64,000 nt of DNA from Sorex araneus (GCF_027595985.1 NC_073307.1:40403917-40467916), one strand, 5' to 3'. Shown: positions 32,043 through 43,599, numbered from the stretch's first letter. Translations and numbers: made by a program. The notes: generated by a model not told the origin, from the letters alone.

Positions 32043-32195
32043 AAGTACCCTTTTTCACTTGCCTTACACAAGTCTCACAAATACCTCCCTTATTTACTGA
32101 AAACAAGGCCCGAAACAGACAGCCCCCACCCCAGATTCCCATTTACAAATGATTAACAGAACTGTTTTGCATCACTGATCAATGGCAACAACAAA
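32043..32195. repeat. Unnamed repeat, copy 2
   Basis: Second copy of the segment at 30592-30739. The direct repeat lies 1.45 kb downstream with unrelated sequence between. Confidence 0.7.
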
Positions 32196-32199
32196 ATGC

Positions 32200-32590
32200 T
32201 GATTAATCAAACCCCATTAAGATTCTTCCCTTCCTGGGTCCCTGAACTTTGACCTGCCCTCAGCCTGAGCCAGCACTTAGCCACTCCTACCAGTCCTTCC
32301 GAAGAAAGGCTGGTTCTGGGTGAAGTATTCCCTCTTCCCAGCTTTCCTTCTCCATGTCACATCAGAGTTATTCCAGCCTTATTTATTCTGTTTTTAAAAG
32401 TAAATCTTTCTATTTTTTCAATCAAACCCTTGAGACATGTGCAGACATTCTAGTGAGACATTTCTCACTACTGCTTTAGTCCTTTATCTTCCTCAAAATT
32501 ATCCTTTCCATAAAATCTGTCTTTACTAAGTCTGGATTTGTTTTATTTTTCTATGAAAAATCTGACTCATTATCCTTTATTACCACAAAT
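32200..32590. other. Intergenic, no gene seen
   Basis: Nothing recognised. Confidence 0.4.
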
Positions 32591-32594
32591 TTCT

Positions 32595-32770
32595 TTTTTT
32601 TAAGATTTTATTGGTATTGAGGTAACATGGTTTATAATAGTGTTCTGTTTATGCCTCAGTATTCAAATTTATTGCACCTCCTGCCCCAACCCAAAGTACC
32701 TGTGACTTTCTACAACTCCTGTTTTTATGCCACTTGCATTCCACGCCATCAGTGTGAGGCTGGCTGCTGG
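32595..32770 (-). mobile_element. LINE-1 3'UTR stub (diverged)
   Basis: Antisense TTTTATTGGTATTGAGGTAAC, then TTATGCCTCAGTATTCAAATT, follows the order of other L1 stubs in the window. Confidence 0.55.
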
Positions 32771-32774
32771 AAAA

Positions 32775-33085
32775 ATGAAATAAAATAGTTTTAATTTTTT
32801 ACCACTTTATTTTCTGGCTCTACAAAATGCTCTAGGCTCATCTTGTCTGTCCTCTCCCAGGCCAAACATTGGCAACTTTGCCAAGCAGATTTAGTCTCTT
32901 TTATTAGAAACTAATAATAGACAAAAATCTGTGTACTATTTGTGCTAATTGTTTTGAGAGAGTTGTTGCTCTTGCTGAAAGAGCAAGAAAAGATACGTAT
33001 TGTACCAGTGTGAGTATATATAAATGTCACCATGCATTTCTAGATGTAACCATCTGTATCTTAATTAAACTAAATGTGAATTTAG
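32775..33085. other. Intergenic, no gene seen
   Basis: Nothing recognised. Confidence 0.4.
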
Positions 33086-33103
33086 ACTGATGTCTCCATT
33101 TCT

Positions 33104-33287
33104 TTCCTTTTTTTTTTTTTTGGCTTTTTGGGTCACACCCTGCATTGCTCAGGGCTGACTCCTGGCTCTGCACTCAGGAATCACTCCTGGCGGTGCCTGG
33201 GGGACTATATGGGATGCTGGGAATCGAATCCAGGTGGGCCCCGTGCAAGGCAAACACCCTACCCGCTGTACTATTGCTCCAGCCCCA
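33104..33287 (-). mobile_element. Type A SINE with 15-bp target duplication
   Basis: Flanked by GATGTCTCCATTTCT at 33089-33103 and 33288-33302, a perfect match. Antisense copy with a T-run of 14 at the tail and a full head ending TATTGCTCCAGCCCC. Confidence 0.96.
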
Positions 33288-33627
33288 GATGTCTCCATTT
33301 CTGATCCACTTCTCATCCTCAGACTTCATTCAAGCGTCCACATCTACTTGTAAACTTTCATCTGCGTCCCACCATCTACTCTCAATTTAGCGTTCCAGAT
33401 CAGAATCATATAGAGGAGTGTAAGAATTTTAAATCTGTGCTCTTGTGTGTCTATCCTTTGTCTTTAATTTTTTAAAAATTCTATAGACTAGAGTAAATTT
33501 ACGGTAAAATTATAGTCATTTCCTACAAATGTCCTTTGCTCCATAGGAAATCTTAATTTTCCCTTTTATCATATTTCCTTATTTAAGCTTTAAAATTCAA
33601 GTTTACTGAATATTTAGGCTCTGTTAT

Positions 33628-33734
33628 TGAGGAATCAAGTCTGGCAGGGCTTGAGGGACGATATTGGGTGCCGGGAATCGGCGGTATGCAAGGCAAGCAT
33701 TCTACCTGATTTATTATCTCTCCATTCCTAAAAT
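33628..33734 (-). mobile_element. Partial type A SINE
   Basis: Antisense copy starting mid-body; GGTGCCGGGAATCGG and head end TATCTCTCCATTCC are recognisable. Confidence 0.75.
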
Positions 33735-33799
33735 TATCACCTTATAAAATCTTACAGACTTATTTGAACCTATAGTATGCTGGAAGAAATTTCTTTCCT

Positions 33800-33930
33800 T
33801 TTTTTGTCCTTTTGAGTCACACCCAGTGATGCTCAGGCTTACTTCTGGCTCGGTAATTACTCCTGGCAGTGCTCCAGGGAACATATGGGCTTCTGGGGAT
33901 CGAACCCAGGACTATTGCTCCAGACCCTGT
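33800..33930 (-). mobile_element. Type A SINE with internal head deletion
   Basis: Antisense copy with TTTTGAGTCACACCCAGTGATG and GGGGATCGAACCCAGG, then a jump straight to ACTATTGCTCCAGACCC; about 35 bp of head is missing. Confidence 0.88.
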
Positions 33931-33979
33931 GGAGGAAATTTCTTGATAAACTTTTCACAATACTGATCTACTCATGTCT

Positions 33980-34026
33980 TCTGTTCTTTCTCTCTCTGTC
34001 TCTCTGTCTCTCTCTGTCTCTCTCTC
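33980..34026. repeat. (TCTC/TCTG)n microsatellite
   Basis: Pyrimidine-rich run of CTCTCTGT units. Confidence 0.9.
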
Positions 34027-34029
34027 AAT

Positions 34030-34365
34030 TTTGTAATTAAAAGGTCCCCAAATGGCTTCAGTGGTTAAAGAGAAGGATGTAATAAAAAAAAAAAAATGAA
34101 AATGGGAGAATTCAAGCAGTATTTCATGGAATCATTTTTGACAGACTTTGGGTATTCCTTAGTATATTTCTACAGTTCTGAGTTAAAGCTGCCAAGCTTT
34201 CTAGTATGACCATTGGATCGTTTTGGAATAATCTCATTTGAGTCTTGATTAGAAATTCTGACTGGAATTAATTTTTGGTCAAACTCTCAGTATTTAAAAC
34301 TCTGTCTTTAGTTCCTGTAACCATGGAAGAACCTATGATCTTCTCTGAGGGATCAGTGATGTGGG
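34030..34365. other. Intergenic, no gene seen
   Basis: Nothing recognised apart from an A-run at 34084-34096. Confidence 0.4.
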
Positions 34366-34379
34366 GGAAAGGCATCTTT

Positions 34380-34883
34380 TTTTTTTTTAATTGAATCACC
34401 GTGAGATACAGTTACAAAGCTCTCATGTTAGAATTTCAGTCATAAAATGATCAAATACCTATCCCTCCACCAGTGCACATTTTCCACCACCAAAATCCCC
34501 AGTATCCCCCCCACACACCCATCCCAACCCTTCCCTTGCTTGTGTAGTAGATAATTTCCACAATACTTTCTCTCTACTTTTATTACATTCAATATTTCGA
34601 CACCAGTCCCACCATTGTTATTCAGAATTTCCCCAACACCACTTAAATCTGCCAAAAAGGCAATGCTAGACAATTTGTTTTATATTGCTTGTTATGAATC
34701 CTGGAATTCTAAAATTTTAATAATTTGGGTCTGGAGAGATCTCTGCAGCAAGCTGCTTAGTTCTGAGATTTGTTTGTGTGTCTCTGGATCTTGGTCATTT
34801 AGGAGCTTAATAAGTCGCCGGGGGCAGTTCGCCAGGGGCAGTTCGTAGGTGTCATCTCAGAGTTCCATCAGGTCAGGGGGAAT
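34380..34883 (-). mobile_element. Non-autonomous LINE-1-tailed element
   Basis: Complete 504-bp insertion flanked by GAAAGGCATCTTT (34367-34379) and GAAAGGCATCTTT (34884-34896), a perfect match. On the - strand it ends in the L1 3'UTR and poly(A) (T-run from 34380). Upstream it shares the AATCTCTC to GCAATRTAAAACAAATT middle segment with 25603-26405. The first 100 bp carries a tandem CGAACTGCCCCYGG pair. There is no coding frame. Confidence 0.85.
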
Positions 34884-34899
34884 GAAAGGCATCTTTCTT

Positions 34900-35515
34900 C
34901 TTGTTCACCCCCTTGTACCTTTAAATTGAGCCAATCTGGATTAAGCAAAAGGACTAAGTCTGGTCATCTCTTTACTCACTTGAGACCTCATTGTCACAGA
35001 CGTTTTTAAAGACCTGCCTGGGAAGTCAGCCTCAGGTCTTATCACAGGCTGCTGGAATGCACCTGAGGGCCAGAGGCGATGGATTGGACAGCAGGGAGGG
35101 AGCAAAGGCCCCATGCTTCTCCAAGTGCGACACACGCTGCTGTCTTCAGAGCTGTGGAAACAGTTGCTGCCGTGAGTCATGGAGACACAACAGATGCCTC
35201 ATCCTGCGGTAGCAAGTCCACACTGGGTGCTGCTTCAGGCAGAGGTTATGTGAAGGAGGGCCTTACCCTGGGAGAAGGGGGAGTCCCCAGGGAACTGGAT
35301 CTCTGTTACTGCATGGATAGGGCCACCCCACCTGAAGTCTCCTCAGGTGTTTCCTGGTAGCTGTTAGAGTTTTCCCCATGGCAGTCTTTAGTCCTACCTG
35401 CCTCTGGGCTTATGCCACTCAGTCTCTGTACCTGGCTCCCACACTAACAATGTCTTCTCAAGAGCTAGCTCAGCAGCGGTTAGGATTTGACTCTGCATCT
35501 ACTTGGAAGAAATAA
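34900..35515. other. Intergenic, GC-richer, no gene seen
   Basis: About 600 bp of moderately GC-rich, repeat-free sequence. Overlapping open frames of 73-93 codons occur on both strands (34941-35360), as expected by chance at this composition. No splice or domain evidence. Confidence 0.35.
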
Positions 35516-35519
35516 AACA

Positions 35520-35608
35520 CTTTAAAATTGTATGATTGCAACTCAAACATGAAAGCTTGTAACTGTATCTCACGGTGATTCAATAAACAAAAAAAAAAAA
35601 AAAGAAAG
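35520..35608 (+). mobile_element. LINE-1 3'UTR stub
   Basis: Last about 70 bp of the L1 (AAAGCTTGTAACTGTATCTC, CACGGTGATTCAATAAAC) with an A-run and a GAA-rich extension. Confidence 0.85.
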
Positions 35609-35671
35609 AAGAAGAAGAAAACTTAGTCTCATCCATTAATTGAAAAAATGAAACGAAATTCCATAAAATTC

Positions 35672-35880
35672 ACTAGGGGAACCTGAGCAACAACAGGGTT
35701 GCTTGCAGGCGCCTTACCTGAGTTTGATCCCCAGTACCACATCTGGTTCACCACCCCCCTTCCCTGACCCCTTCCAGCCTGCCAAAAGTGATCTCTGAGC
35801 ACAGAGCCAGGAGTATGCCCTGAGCACTACTGGGTGTGCACCTCCCTCCAAAACACACAAAATCAAAAGAAAAGAAAGAG
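35672..35880 (+). mobile_element. Type A SINE, lengthened
   Basis: Box B GAGTTTGATCCCCAGTACC and body GCACAGAGCCAGGAGTATGC, separated by an extra C-rich stretch. A-rich tail at the end. Confidence 0.85.
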
Positions 35881-36029
35881 AAGAAAGTCACTAAGACAGC
35901 CAGAAAATCGTGATAGCAGAGTTCCTGTAAACCCTAGGGTTTGAGAGGAGTCTTCTCAGTCAGTGTCCTTTACTGACCAGGGACCAGTCACATACCTTGG
36001 CTTTGGACATTTTTGTTCATCATTCACAA

Positions 36030-36125
36030 GGGGCCAGAGCCCATGCTTGACCTGCTAAGACCCCTGTGTTCTGTCCCTGGCAGGCACTGCATGGAGCACG
36101 CTCCCAGCACTGCTCCCATTCCTCA
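36030..36125 (+). mobile_element. Degraded SINE fragment (tentative)
   Basis: GGGGCCAGAGCCCATGCTTG then CTGTCCCTGGCAGGCACTGC, loosely head-like. Confidence 0.35.
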
Positions 36126-36129
36126 CGAG

Positions 36130-36690
36130 TTACTCTTTCTATACTTCAATTTTCCTTCTTGGTAAAGTGTTTCTCTTCCATGACCATTTCTAGGATTGTA
36201 TGTCATGCTTACCCTTATGATATTGCCACCACAAAGCATATAAAATGGCCCTAATAGGCTATATCTTGTAGCTTCTGTGTGTGGTGACATCATCTAGGTT
36301 TGTGTAATTACACTCTGAGAGTGTCACATTGAAGAAATTACATAATCACACATTTCTAAGAACATATCCATGTCATTAAGTGATTGCATAGCTGTGATAT
36401 AGCACCTGACGAGTGGGGAGATTTTTAATACACTATCAATGTGTTTGTCATTTTTGTTATTCTCTTCTAGAATTGTTCTGTCAACATCTTTTTGAGTTTT
36501 TGACATTCTATTTTTAATCATTATGTGGGTTTTTTCTTATTTACTTATTGCCTTATCTCAACAACTTACAGAATAAAAATATGAGGGGCAAAGAGTAGTA
36601 ATGAATTATTGTGGTGAAAATAGCCTCCACCCAAACTGGATTGTGGCACCTTAGATATACATATCTCTCTTATATTTATATGTATATACT
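36130..36690. other. Intergenic, no gene seen
   Basis: AT-rich, nothing recognised. Confidence 0.4.
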
Positions 36691-36694
36691 CACA

Positions 36695-36882
36695 CACATG
36701 GCAGAGCCTGGCAAACTACCCACGACGTATATCCCAAAAACAGTAACAATAACGTGCTCTTCATGTTCCTGGAGTGAGCAGACACCATTGGGCTACACTA
36801 GCACACGACAGAGACGAATGGAGACATTACTGGTGCCCGCTCAAGCAATGGATGAACAACAGGATGACAGTGATACAGTGAT
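36695..36882 (+). mobile_element. Type B SINE body with internal insert
   Basis: GGCAGAGCCTGGCAAACTACC, CCCAAAAACAGTAACAATAA, then about 65 bp of extra sequence before GGAGACATTACTGGTGCCCG and a tail GACAGTGATACAGTGATA. The head is missing. Confidence 0.8.
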
Positions 36883-36897
36883 ACTCACACACATTCA

Positions 36898-37098
36898 CTA
36901 TCTCACTGTCATCCCGTTGTTCATCTCTTTACTCAAGCGGGTGCCAGTAACGTCTCCATTTGTCCCAGCCCTGAGATTTCCTTACTTGTCTTTCTCAGCA
37001 ATTGGAGGCTCTTTTCAGGGTTAGGGGAATGAGACCTGTTATTGTTATTGTATTTGGCATATCGAATATGCCACGGGGAGCTTGCCAGGCTATTCCAG
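36898..37098 (-). mobile_element. Type B SINE body, long subfamily
   Basis: Antisense from CTCACTGTCATCCCGTTG. It carries a 67-bp extra middle (36962-37028, with GCAATTGGAGGCTCTTTTCAGGG) before GTATTTGGCATATCGAATATG. It forms an inverted pair with the previous element, 15 bp apart. Confidence 0.82.
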
Positions 37099-37145
37099 GT
37101 TATTATCAATACCCACATAAAAATTAGCAAAAGATGACTCCACTT

Positions 37146-37324
37146 TTTTTTTTTTTGGTTTTTGGGTCACACCCGGCGATGCACAGGGGTTACTCCTGGC
37201 TCATGCACTCAGGAATTAATCCTGGCGGTGCTTTGGGGACCATATGGGATGCTGGGAATTGAACCTGGGTCAGCCACTGTGCAAGGCAAAAATGCCCTAC
37301 CCTCTGTGCTATTGGTCCAGCCCC
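37146..37324 (-). mobile_element. Type A SINE with 15-bp target duplication
   Basis: Flanked by AAGATGACTCCACTT at 37131-37145 and 37325-37339, a perfect match. Near-consensus antisense copy with full head and T-run. Confidence 0.96.
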
Positions 37325-37479
37325 AAGATGACTCCACTTAAACCTCATTATACATTACAAATAAGGGCATATGATAAATAAGTCTAGATAAATGGGTCTG
37401 TATCTCACAGCGGGAGGGCAGTTGGCTTGACCACAACAAGCCTGAGTTCCATATTCACACACATTAATGGAAACCAAAA

Positions 37480-38115
37480 AGATGAAGATGTGAGATATTG
37501 ATTGTTATTTATTATGATAAAAGTAATTTATTTAAGCAAATTTCAGTGTTTCTCAAATTCAGGGCTCACCGGAACTACTTGGGTGACAGATTGTTCATCA
37601 GACTGACAGATTGTTTCTTTAGATTTGTGGTAGAACGCAGGACTTTATGCGATCATTCTGGATGCTCTAACGAGGATTCCAGTTGAACTCTGATTGAAGA
37701 AAACTTTTTTAGGCAAGTTTGTCCTTGTTACACACTTCCCCCAAAGTCTAAAGGCAAGGCCTCAGTGTACCCTCTCCCCACCCCTAGCCTAATCTAACTT
37801 TACTTAGGTTAGTAGATAAGAATTGTGCCTCTAGGGACCAGTACCCACCCCCACCCCACCTTGAGGATTTTATTGTTGCTTCTGGTGCCGGAGGTCTGCA
37901 AACCACCCTTTCTCAAAACTTTCTATTCTCTTATCTAAAAAAAACATTTCATGGTACAGGCAAGATAGTTCCTTGAGGGAAAGGAGTCACCATCTTCACC
38001 CATCAGTAAGGCTGTCATTGACAGCCTTTGAACTTCTGTAGAACCAGACCCTTGCAGCTACATGATCACCCTAAAGGGGGAGAATGAGGTGAGCAGTGGA
38101 AAACAAGTGAGGTTT
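37480..38115. other. Intergenic, no gene seen
   Basis: A weak SINE-head-like trace lies just upstream at 37400-37455. Otherwise nothing was recognised. Confidence 0.35.
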
Positions 38116-38130
38116 AAAGTCAAGAGTTTG

Positions 38131-38314
38131 TTGAGGCTGGAGTGATAGTATAGCGGGTAGGGTGTTTGCCTTGCATGTGGCCAACCCGGGTTCGATTCCC
38201 AGTATCCCATATGCTCCCCTGAGCCCCACCAGGGGTAATTCCTGAGTGCAGAGCCAGGAGTGACCCCTGTGCATCGCCGGGTATGACCCAAAAAGCAAAA
38301 AATAAATAAATAAC
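38131..38314 (+). mobile_element. Type A SINE with 12-bp target duplication
   Basis: Flanked by GTCAAGAGTTTG at 38119-38130 and 38315-38326. Intact box B CCGGGTTCGATTCCC and an (AAAT)n tail. Confidence 0.96.
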
Positions 38315-38329
38315 GTCAAGAGTTTGCAA

Positions 38330-39385
38330 GATTGGCCTACCTCTTTCCCTCTTATTTGACTTTAATTTTCTAATCAGTCAAAACGGAATCTTGGAACAGA
38401 TCAGTGATTTTTTTTTTTTAATTCAAGATACAAAACAGAATTTCAGAGAGCTTTACAGAGTACTGCTGCCTGCAGGCCCCCTCGGGTGATTCCAATGTTA
38501 GCCAAACTAGAGAAGTGCTGTGTGACATGATGTTTAAGTTCCCTTCCAGCTCTAAAATTAGATGTATCTTGTAAGTCCCAGATGTTCCTAGAATTACTTA
38601 TTATGTCATTCAAATAGTTGAAGCAACTGTTTCAACTGCCTGTTATCAGGGTTTTTAAATTTTAGGTATTTAATTTTCAGTAGGGAGAGTTGATTCACAT
38701 TATAAAATGAATGTCAGTTGTTATAAAACTGATTGCTAAAACAAACAAATCCAAGCACATATGATGTTTTAAAAAATCCCAAGAGCAGAGGATCAAAATT
38801 ATACATGTGCACGGGGGACGATACCTTTTCAAGTTAATTAACCTTGACTTTTGAAGAAAAAAATGGAAGCAAGACCATGCAGCCGGGGAATATAAAATTA
38901 GAGTAGGTCCCCAAGGAAAAACCAGGCTGAGAAACAAGGTAGGGTTTTGGAGTGTCAGCAAAGTTAAAGAAAGAAAAGGACAAACACTATCTCCAAGATA
39001 CAAATGAGGAAGTGGTGCATGTGATCTGGGAAGGGAGGCTGGGTGTAAGGCAGGAAGCCCCTGCACAGAAGTTAGAAAGCAGCAAGTATCAGGGCCGAGA
39101 GGCACAGAAGAGACTGCCTCTGTACCACCATATAGGTCATGTAAATGTAATTTCTGCCAAAATAGTAATGACAGGTGTATTCAGGGAACTTACATTAAAC
39201 ACAAGGATCACTGGGCTCTTTATTGAGTCACAGGTGAAGAGCTGGCAGGACTGTCACGGCTGCCTCCATGCTTGTGGTAGTAGCAGGTTTGAACTTGAGG
39301 CTTCATGAAGACCACACAAGGGCTGTAAGCCATTGAGCCAACCTCTGGGCTTCGAGTGAGAAGACCTTAAAACTAGGGAGAGTAG
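38330..39385. other. Intergenic, no gene seen
   Basis: About 1 kb. The 136-codon (-) and 118-codon (+) frames overlap each other at 38695-39308 and have no family features. An ID-like antisense trace lies near 39290-39345. Confidence 0.35.
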
Positions 39386-39545
39386 GGGCTGGGGAGAGAG
39401 CTCAAGGAAGGACTGAACCCCTGAGTTCAATCCCTTGTGCCCACCCCCTTCCTCCCTCTGCCCCTCCTCATACTTCTGGGGAGACCCTAGTGACCCCTGA
39501 GCACAGAACCATTTAGACCTGGACAGCCAAGCCAAGTCTCTCTAC
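39386..39545 (+). mobile_element. Type A SINE
   Basis: GGGGCTGGGGAGAGAGCTCAAGG head, GAGTTCAATCCCTTG box B, GACCCCTGAGCACAGAACC body. Confidence 0.8.
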
Positions 39546-40460
39546 CACCCCCAGCCAACAGAGGGATTATCCTGGAAGATCTCAGTGGAAGTCAAAGTGG
39601 GAAAGGAAGAGAAAGGGTTGATCAGTGAGAGTGACTGTGGAAGAAGGACTGGGAGAGATTCAGATGGTCAGAGTTTCAAACTCAACATTCCATTAGAGGT
39701 GAGGAGGAGTAAAAACAGGTTGCCCTAAAATAGGCCACATTGATGAGGGGTCAATTCATTTGATTGTAGGCAATTAGGATCCAGCAGACCCATGAAGTGT
39801 TTTCTTTATGTCTCTAGTAACTACTACCTGAGGTAGAGGAAGGCTTTCTGGAGCAGAGAGATCCTCAGAGAGAGCTGCATGGACTGTGGAGCTAAGTGTG
39901 GTAGGCCAGAGGGGACCAAGGGCCTGGTGGATGCTGGCAAACGTGACTCTTCCCATCTTCCTGTAAACTGTCTTCCTTTCCTTTGAAGTTCCAACTCCTA
40001 CCCTGAATTTCTCCTTAGCATACAATCCCATTTCCAAGGACTCTCAGGGAGTCTTTTGGTGCGTCCATCTGGACATAATTCACATGTTTCCCTCCCATTA
40101 ATGTCTTTTATAACAGAGAGTGTCTCAAATCACAGCATAGAGCAGTAGAAGAAAAACATTTCCTTCTTTATTCTGGCTTTGACGATAGAGCCAGGAACAA
40201 ACAAGGGGCCAGGAACCTGAAGCAGTTCAGAATAAGTTACCCAAACTATGTGCTAGATTGCCTGAGTGATTCTTTTGAGTTAACAACACTGGGAAAAAGC
40301 CGTAGATACAAGAAAAGCACTGGCCTTCCTCTTATTTGCTGGGATGGGTGACAGCTGTCCTATTACTCCTGCCCACTTCCCCCTTTTACTTAAAAGCAGA
40401 TCAAATTCCTATATCAAAGAGATGTCTTCTATATACCAGAAAGAAATTATACTCTTCTGA
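39546..40460. other. Intergenic, no gene seen
   Basis: No repeat recognised. No gene. Confidence 0.35.
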
Positions 40461-40464
40461 TTGC

Positions 40465-40625
40465 TTGTATTTTTGGGCCACACTCAGCTGTGCCCAAGGC
40501 TTATTTCTGGCTCTGTGCTCAGAGGTTACTCCTGACAGGCCTTGGGACCGTATGAAGTGATGGGGATCAAAACCAGGTCACGCATACAGGGCAGGTGCTC
40601 GACCTTCTGTAGCATCTCTCTAGCC
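40465..40625 (-). mobile_element. Type A SINE
   Basis: Antisense copy with TATTTTTGGGCCACACTCAGC, GAGGTTACTCCTGACAGGCC and head end GCATCTCTCTAGCCC. Confidence 0.88.
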
Positions 40626-41485
40626 CAGAAAATACATTCTTAGCATCAGAGCTGGCAAGCTAGTTACAAGAAAATTCTACACAAATTGATCTTCTTAAAA
40701 TAATTTTCCTCTCAAAATTTCCCACAAGTTAATTTTCCATAAATGTCTTTCTTGGTTTAGCCTAATATTGAAGCAAGCCATTTCCACAACTTTCTTGGGT
40801 CTTCATTCCTTTTAAAGGCGCCAGCGTCCCATAAAATTGGTGTCAAAAAAAACTTTTATGCTCTTCTTCTCCAGCTGATCTGCCTTATGCCAACATAATC
40901 TTCAAGCTCGGTCAAAGTAAAACGAAAGCCCACCTTACAAAACCTCAAAGGGCGTGGATGCAACTATTCAGAACTATCATGAAACAGATAGGCAGGCTGG
41001 ATGCATGTGTCAATCAGTAAACAAAAGGACCCAGCTAGCCTGGCATGTCCCACTATTTATTTCTCTGGTGCAACCGCAGAGATGGTTCTCCGGTGGCTAA
41101 GGGGTTGCTAGTTTCTGAACGTGAACTTGGTGTTCAGCATGAATGCACTGTATTTGCCCTCTCTTCTGGTGTTTTCTTTCCAAATAAACCCTGTTTGGTG
41201 TTGAAATATCCAAATGCTTTTGTTTGAGGTCAACATGGGTACAGGTAAAAGTTTGATTTTCCCTACGTTTCCAAGAGCATGAGTGGCCTCAACAAGCTGG
41301 GAACAGCTCTGGCCTGCTAGTCCTCAAAAAAAATGAGCAAATAAGCAAACAACAAACAAACAAAAAACTGACATCACAACTACAGTAAGTGAATTCTGCC
41401 AAGAACTTGAATGATGAGAAAGGAAAGAAAATCTGCCTTAGAGCCTCGAAAGGAATGCAGTCTGCCCACACTTAGATTTGTGTCG
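40626..41485. other. Intergenic; possible retroviral LTR-type stretch
   Basis: Positions 40800-41230 form a coherent, GC-balanced block ending in a polyadenylation-like CCAAATAAACCCTGTTTGG. This could be an old LTR or a transcript end, but I could not find matching termini or a target duplication. Confidence 0.25.
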
Positions 41486-41488
41486 GGT

Positions 41489-41489
<1 letters not shown>

Positions 41490-41540
<51 letters not shown>
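41490..41540. repeat. (GT)n microsatellite
   Basis: About 24 GT units with one TATG interruption. Confidence 0.95.
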
Positions 41541-41543
<3 letters not shown>

Positions 41544-41544
41544 G

Positions 41545-43560
41545 GTGATTATTTTAACACAGACTGACACTAAATGTGGGTTGTTTTCATCCACTTAATC
41601 TGTGGTTTTTATGGCAGCAATGGGAAACAAATACAGCAAGATGCGCTCCATCTCTATTTTATTTAAAAAGAAATTTTTATAAGGTGGAATCTTAATTTTG
41701 CTGGGCCGGCACTCAGTTCTCACACTGAGGTCTTTCTCCCTACATGGGTGCCAAGGATCTCAACATGTGATCCATATCAGGGCGCTCTGTAGTCCTGCTC
41801 TCATTATTTGAGAAGCCATTATCCCTCTGAATTCTGGTGGGTACGCAGGCTGTTTACAAGGCTGGGAAAGCTAGGGCTGAAGTTTGCCCACTGGGGACAC
41901 TTGAAGGCATTCCTTTATCCCTTCAGTTTGGATGTACATGGGGGTGGGATTTAGAGGTGGTTTTTTTTCCCCCCAGATTTTTAGAAAATTTCAGTTTGCA
42001 CTCTGAGACATAAACCCACTCCTCCCTTCCACCCCACACACGATAGTGAGTTTACTTCCACTTTTACCACCCAAATCATTCTAAGGCAAAATTTCGTGGT
42101 TTTGTTATGTTCTTGGAGTAGGGAGATAAACAAAACAAGTTCTTCCTCACTACATTATCTCACAACATAAAAGCACAGATAGATTGGGTATATTCTTTAC
42201 GGAAACTCTAGGACCTGTGCCAAACTGGATGGTATAACTTTATATAAAATAGCAGTTGATTGGAGGATAATTTTCCTAGGCTTCTCTAAAGGTAGGGTTC
42301 ATGAATTTCTTGAACTTTTTGTATCAATTCTTGCTTTCTGAAGGGGTAAACTCCCTCTTTTTTTTTTTTATAGCAACTCTGGCTTTATCATGCAAGTGAG
42401 TTTCCTCTTATTCTGATGGAACTCCAGGAGAATAGATTATAGAGAAGCAAGAATGGAGAAGGAGACTAACTTAAATGCCAATAGAAAATTCCTTGCAAGT
42501 GATGATAGGGGCTTTGCATAGGATAGGAGGAGAGATATATTTAGGATTTGAATTCTCAAGGGTAGAGCCCATGATCTGGGGTTTTAAAGAGAAGGACACA
42601 ATGAGTAGCTTATCAAGACTCACCTCACTTCATATGCCTCATGGGTGGAGTCCAGAGAAACCTTAACTTGTGAAAATTCCCACCAAGAGCCAGTGAAAAA
42701 CCAAGCAACACACTCTGACAGGTTGGAGAACTCAGGTTTAATTATGCTGGTGGACTCAGCTGAACTTTTTAGACAAATTATTTATTGATTGACTTTGGGT
42801 TTAGGGGGCCACTGAGATCTATTTATGAGTCTCTGGAGCAAGGCTGGCAGTGCCAGAGGTGGTTCGTGGGCATGACTGCCAGGGCTTCTGGAAGTATAGG
42901 GGGTGGGGGATGGGTAGTACATCCCAACTCCAGGAAAGCCTGGAGATTTCAGTCACAAAAACCACATATCTGAATTTTTAGCAGGTTAATTTCTTGCTGG
43001 GGTTCATTCTGAGACAATGAAGTCCAGCCAGGGGGAATAGTGGTGACTTTGGAGTATGGGAGCAGGCAGCTGCCATGGTTCTGTTTGTGCGGGCATTAGT
43101 CTGACTCAACCCCTCTGGAAAGACTACCTGCTTTTTAGAGTATCTGTTTTCTAGAATATCTGATGAGGGATGGAACATTTCCAAGCAGCTGATGAGAGAG
43201 CACAGAAACAGAGATTCTCAAATGTCTCCTCTGTGAAGCAAGGGAGAGACCACCTCAATGACACGAGCACACTTGCAGCACATTCTCAGTGACCAAGGTA
43301 ACAAAGTGAGACCATGACCATCTCAAGGACACCCTAAATGCATTAGATGGTTATGTCATGTTGTTCAGACTCAATTGCCTCTTGGCAGCTCCTACTCTCT
43401 GTGACAGCCTGTTTGAAATGTGGACAGGCTTCTATTTTCCTCATCAGATGAGAGAGCACAGACATAATTAATTCATATCTTGAGATGACCAGGAAGAGTT
43501 TAAAGGTGGTCAAAACTAAAGAATTTAGTTTTGGAAATTGAGTTGGTTCTCCAACCTAAA
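41545..43560. other. Intergenic, repeat-poor, no gene seen
   Basis: Two kilobases with almost no SINE, just upstream of the DTWD2 promoter region. Only weak traces are visible (a degraded SINE-like piece at 41700-41790 and an L1-tail-like piece near 41960-42070). No coding frame has family features. Regulatory sequence is possible but cannot be shown from one genome. Confidence 0.4.
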
Positions 43561-43599
43561 TTTGAAGCCAAGGTTATTATCATCATCATCACTGCCTCT

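Noticed and set aside
35079-35360. 93-codon frame in a GC-richer block
   Set aside because: Overlaps an opposite-strand frame, shows no family features, splice sites or CpG-island start.
40800-41230. Second LTR or processed transcript
   Set aside because: It has a polyadenylation-like end, but I found no matching termini or target duplication, so it stays only as a comment.
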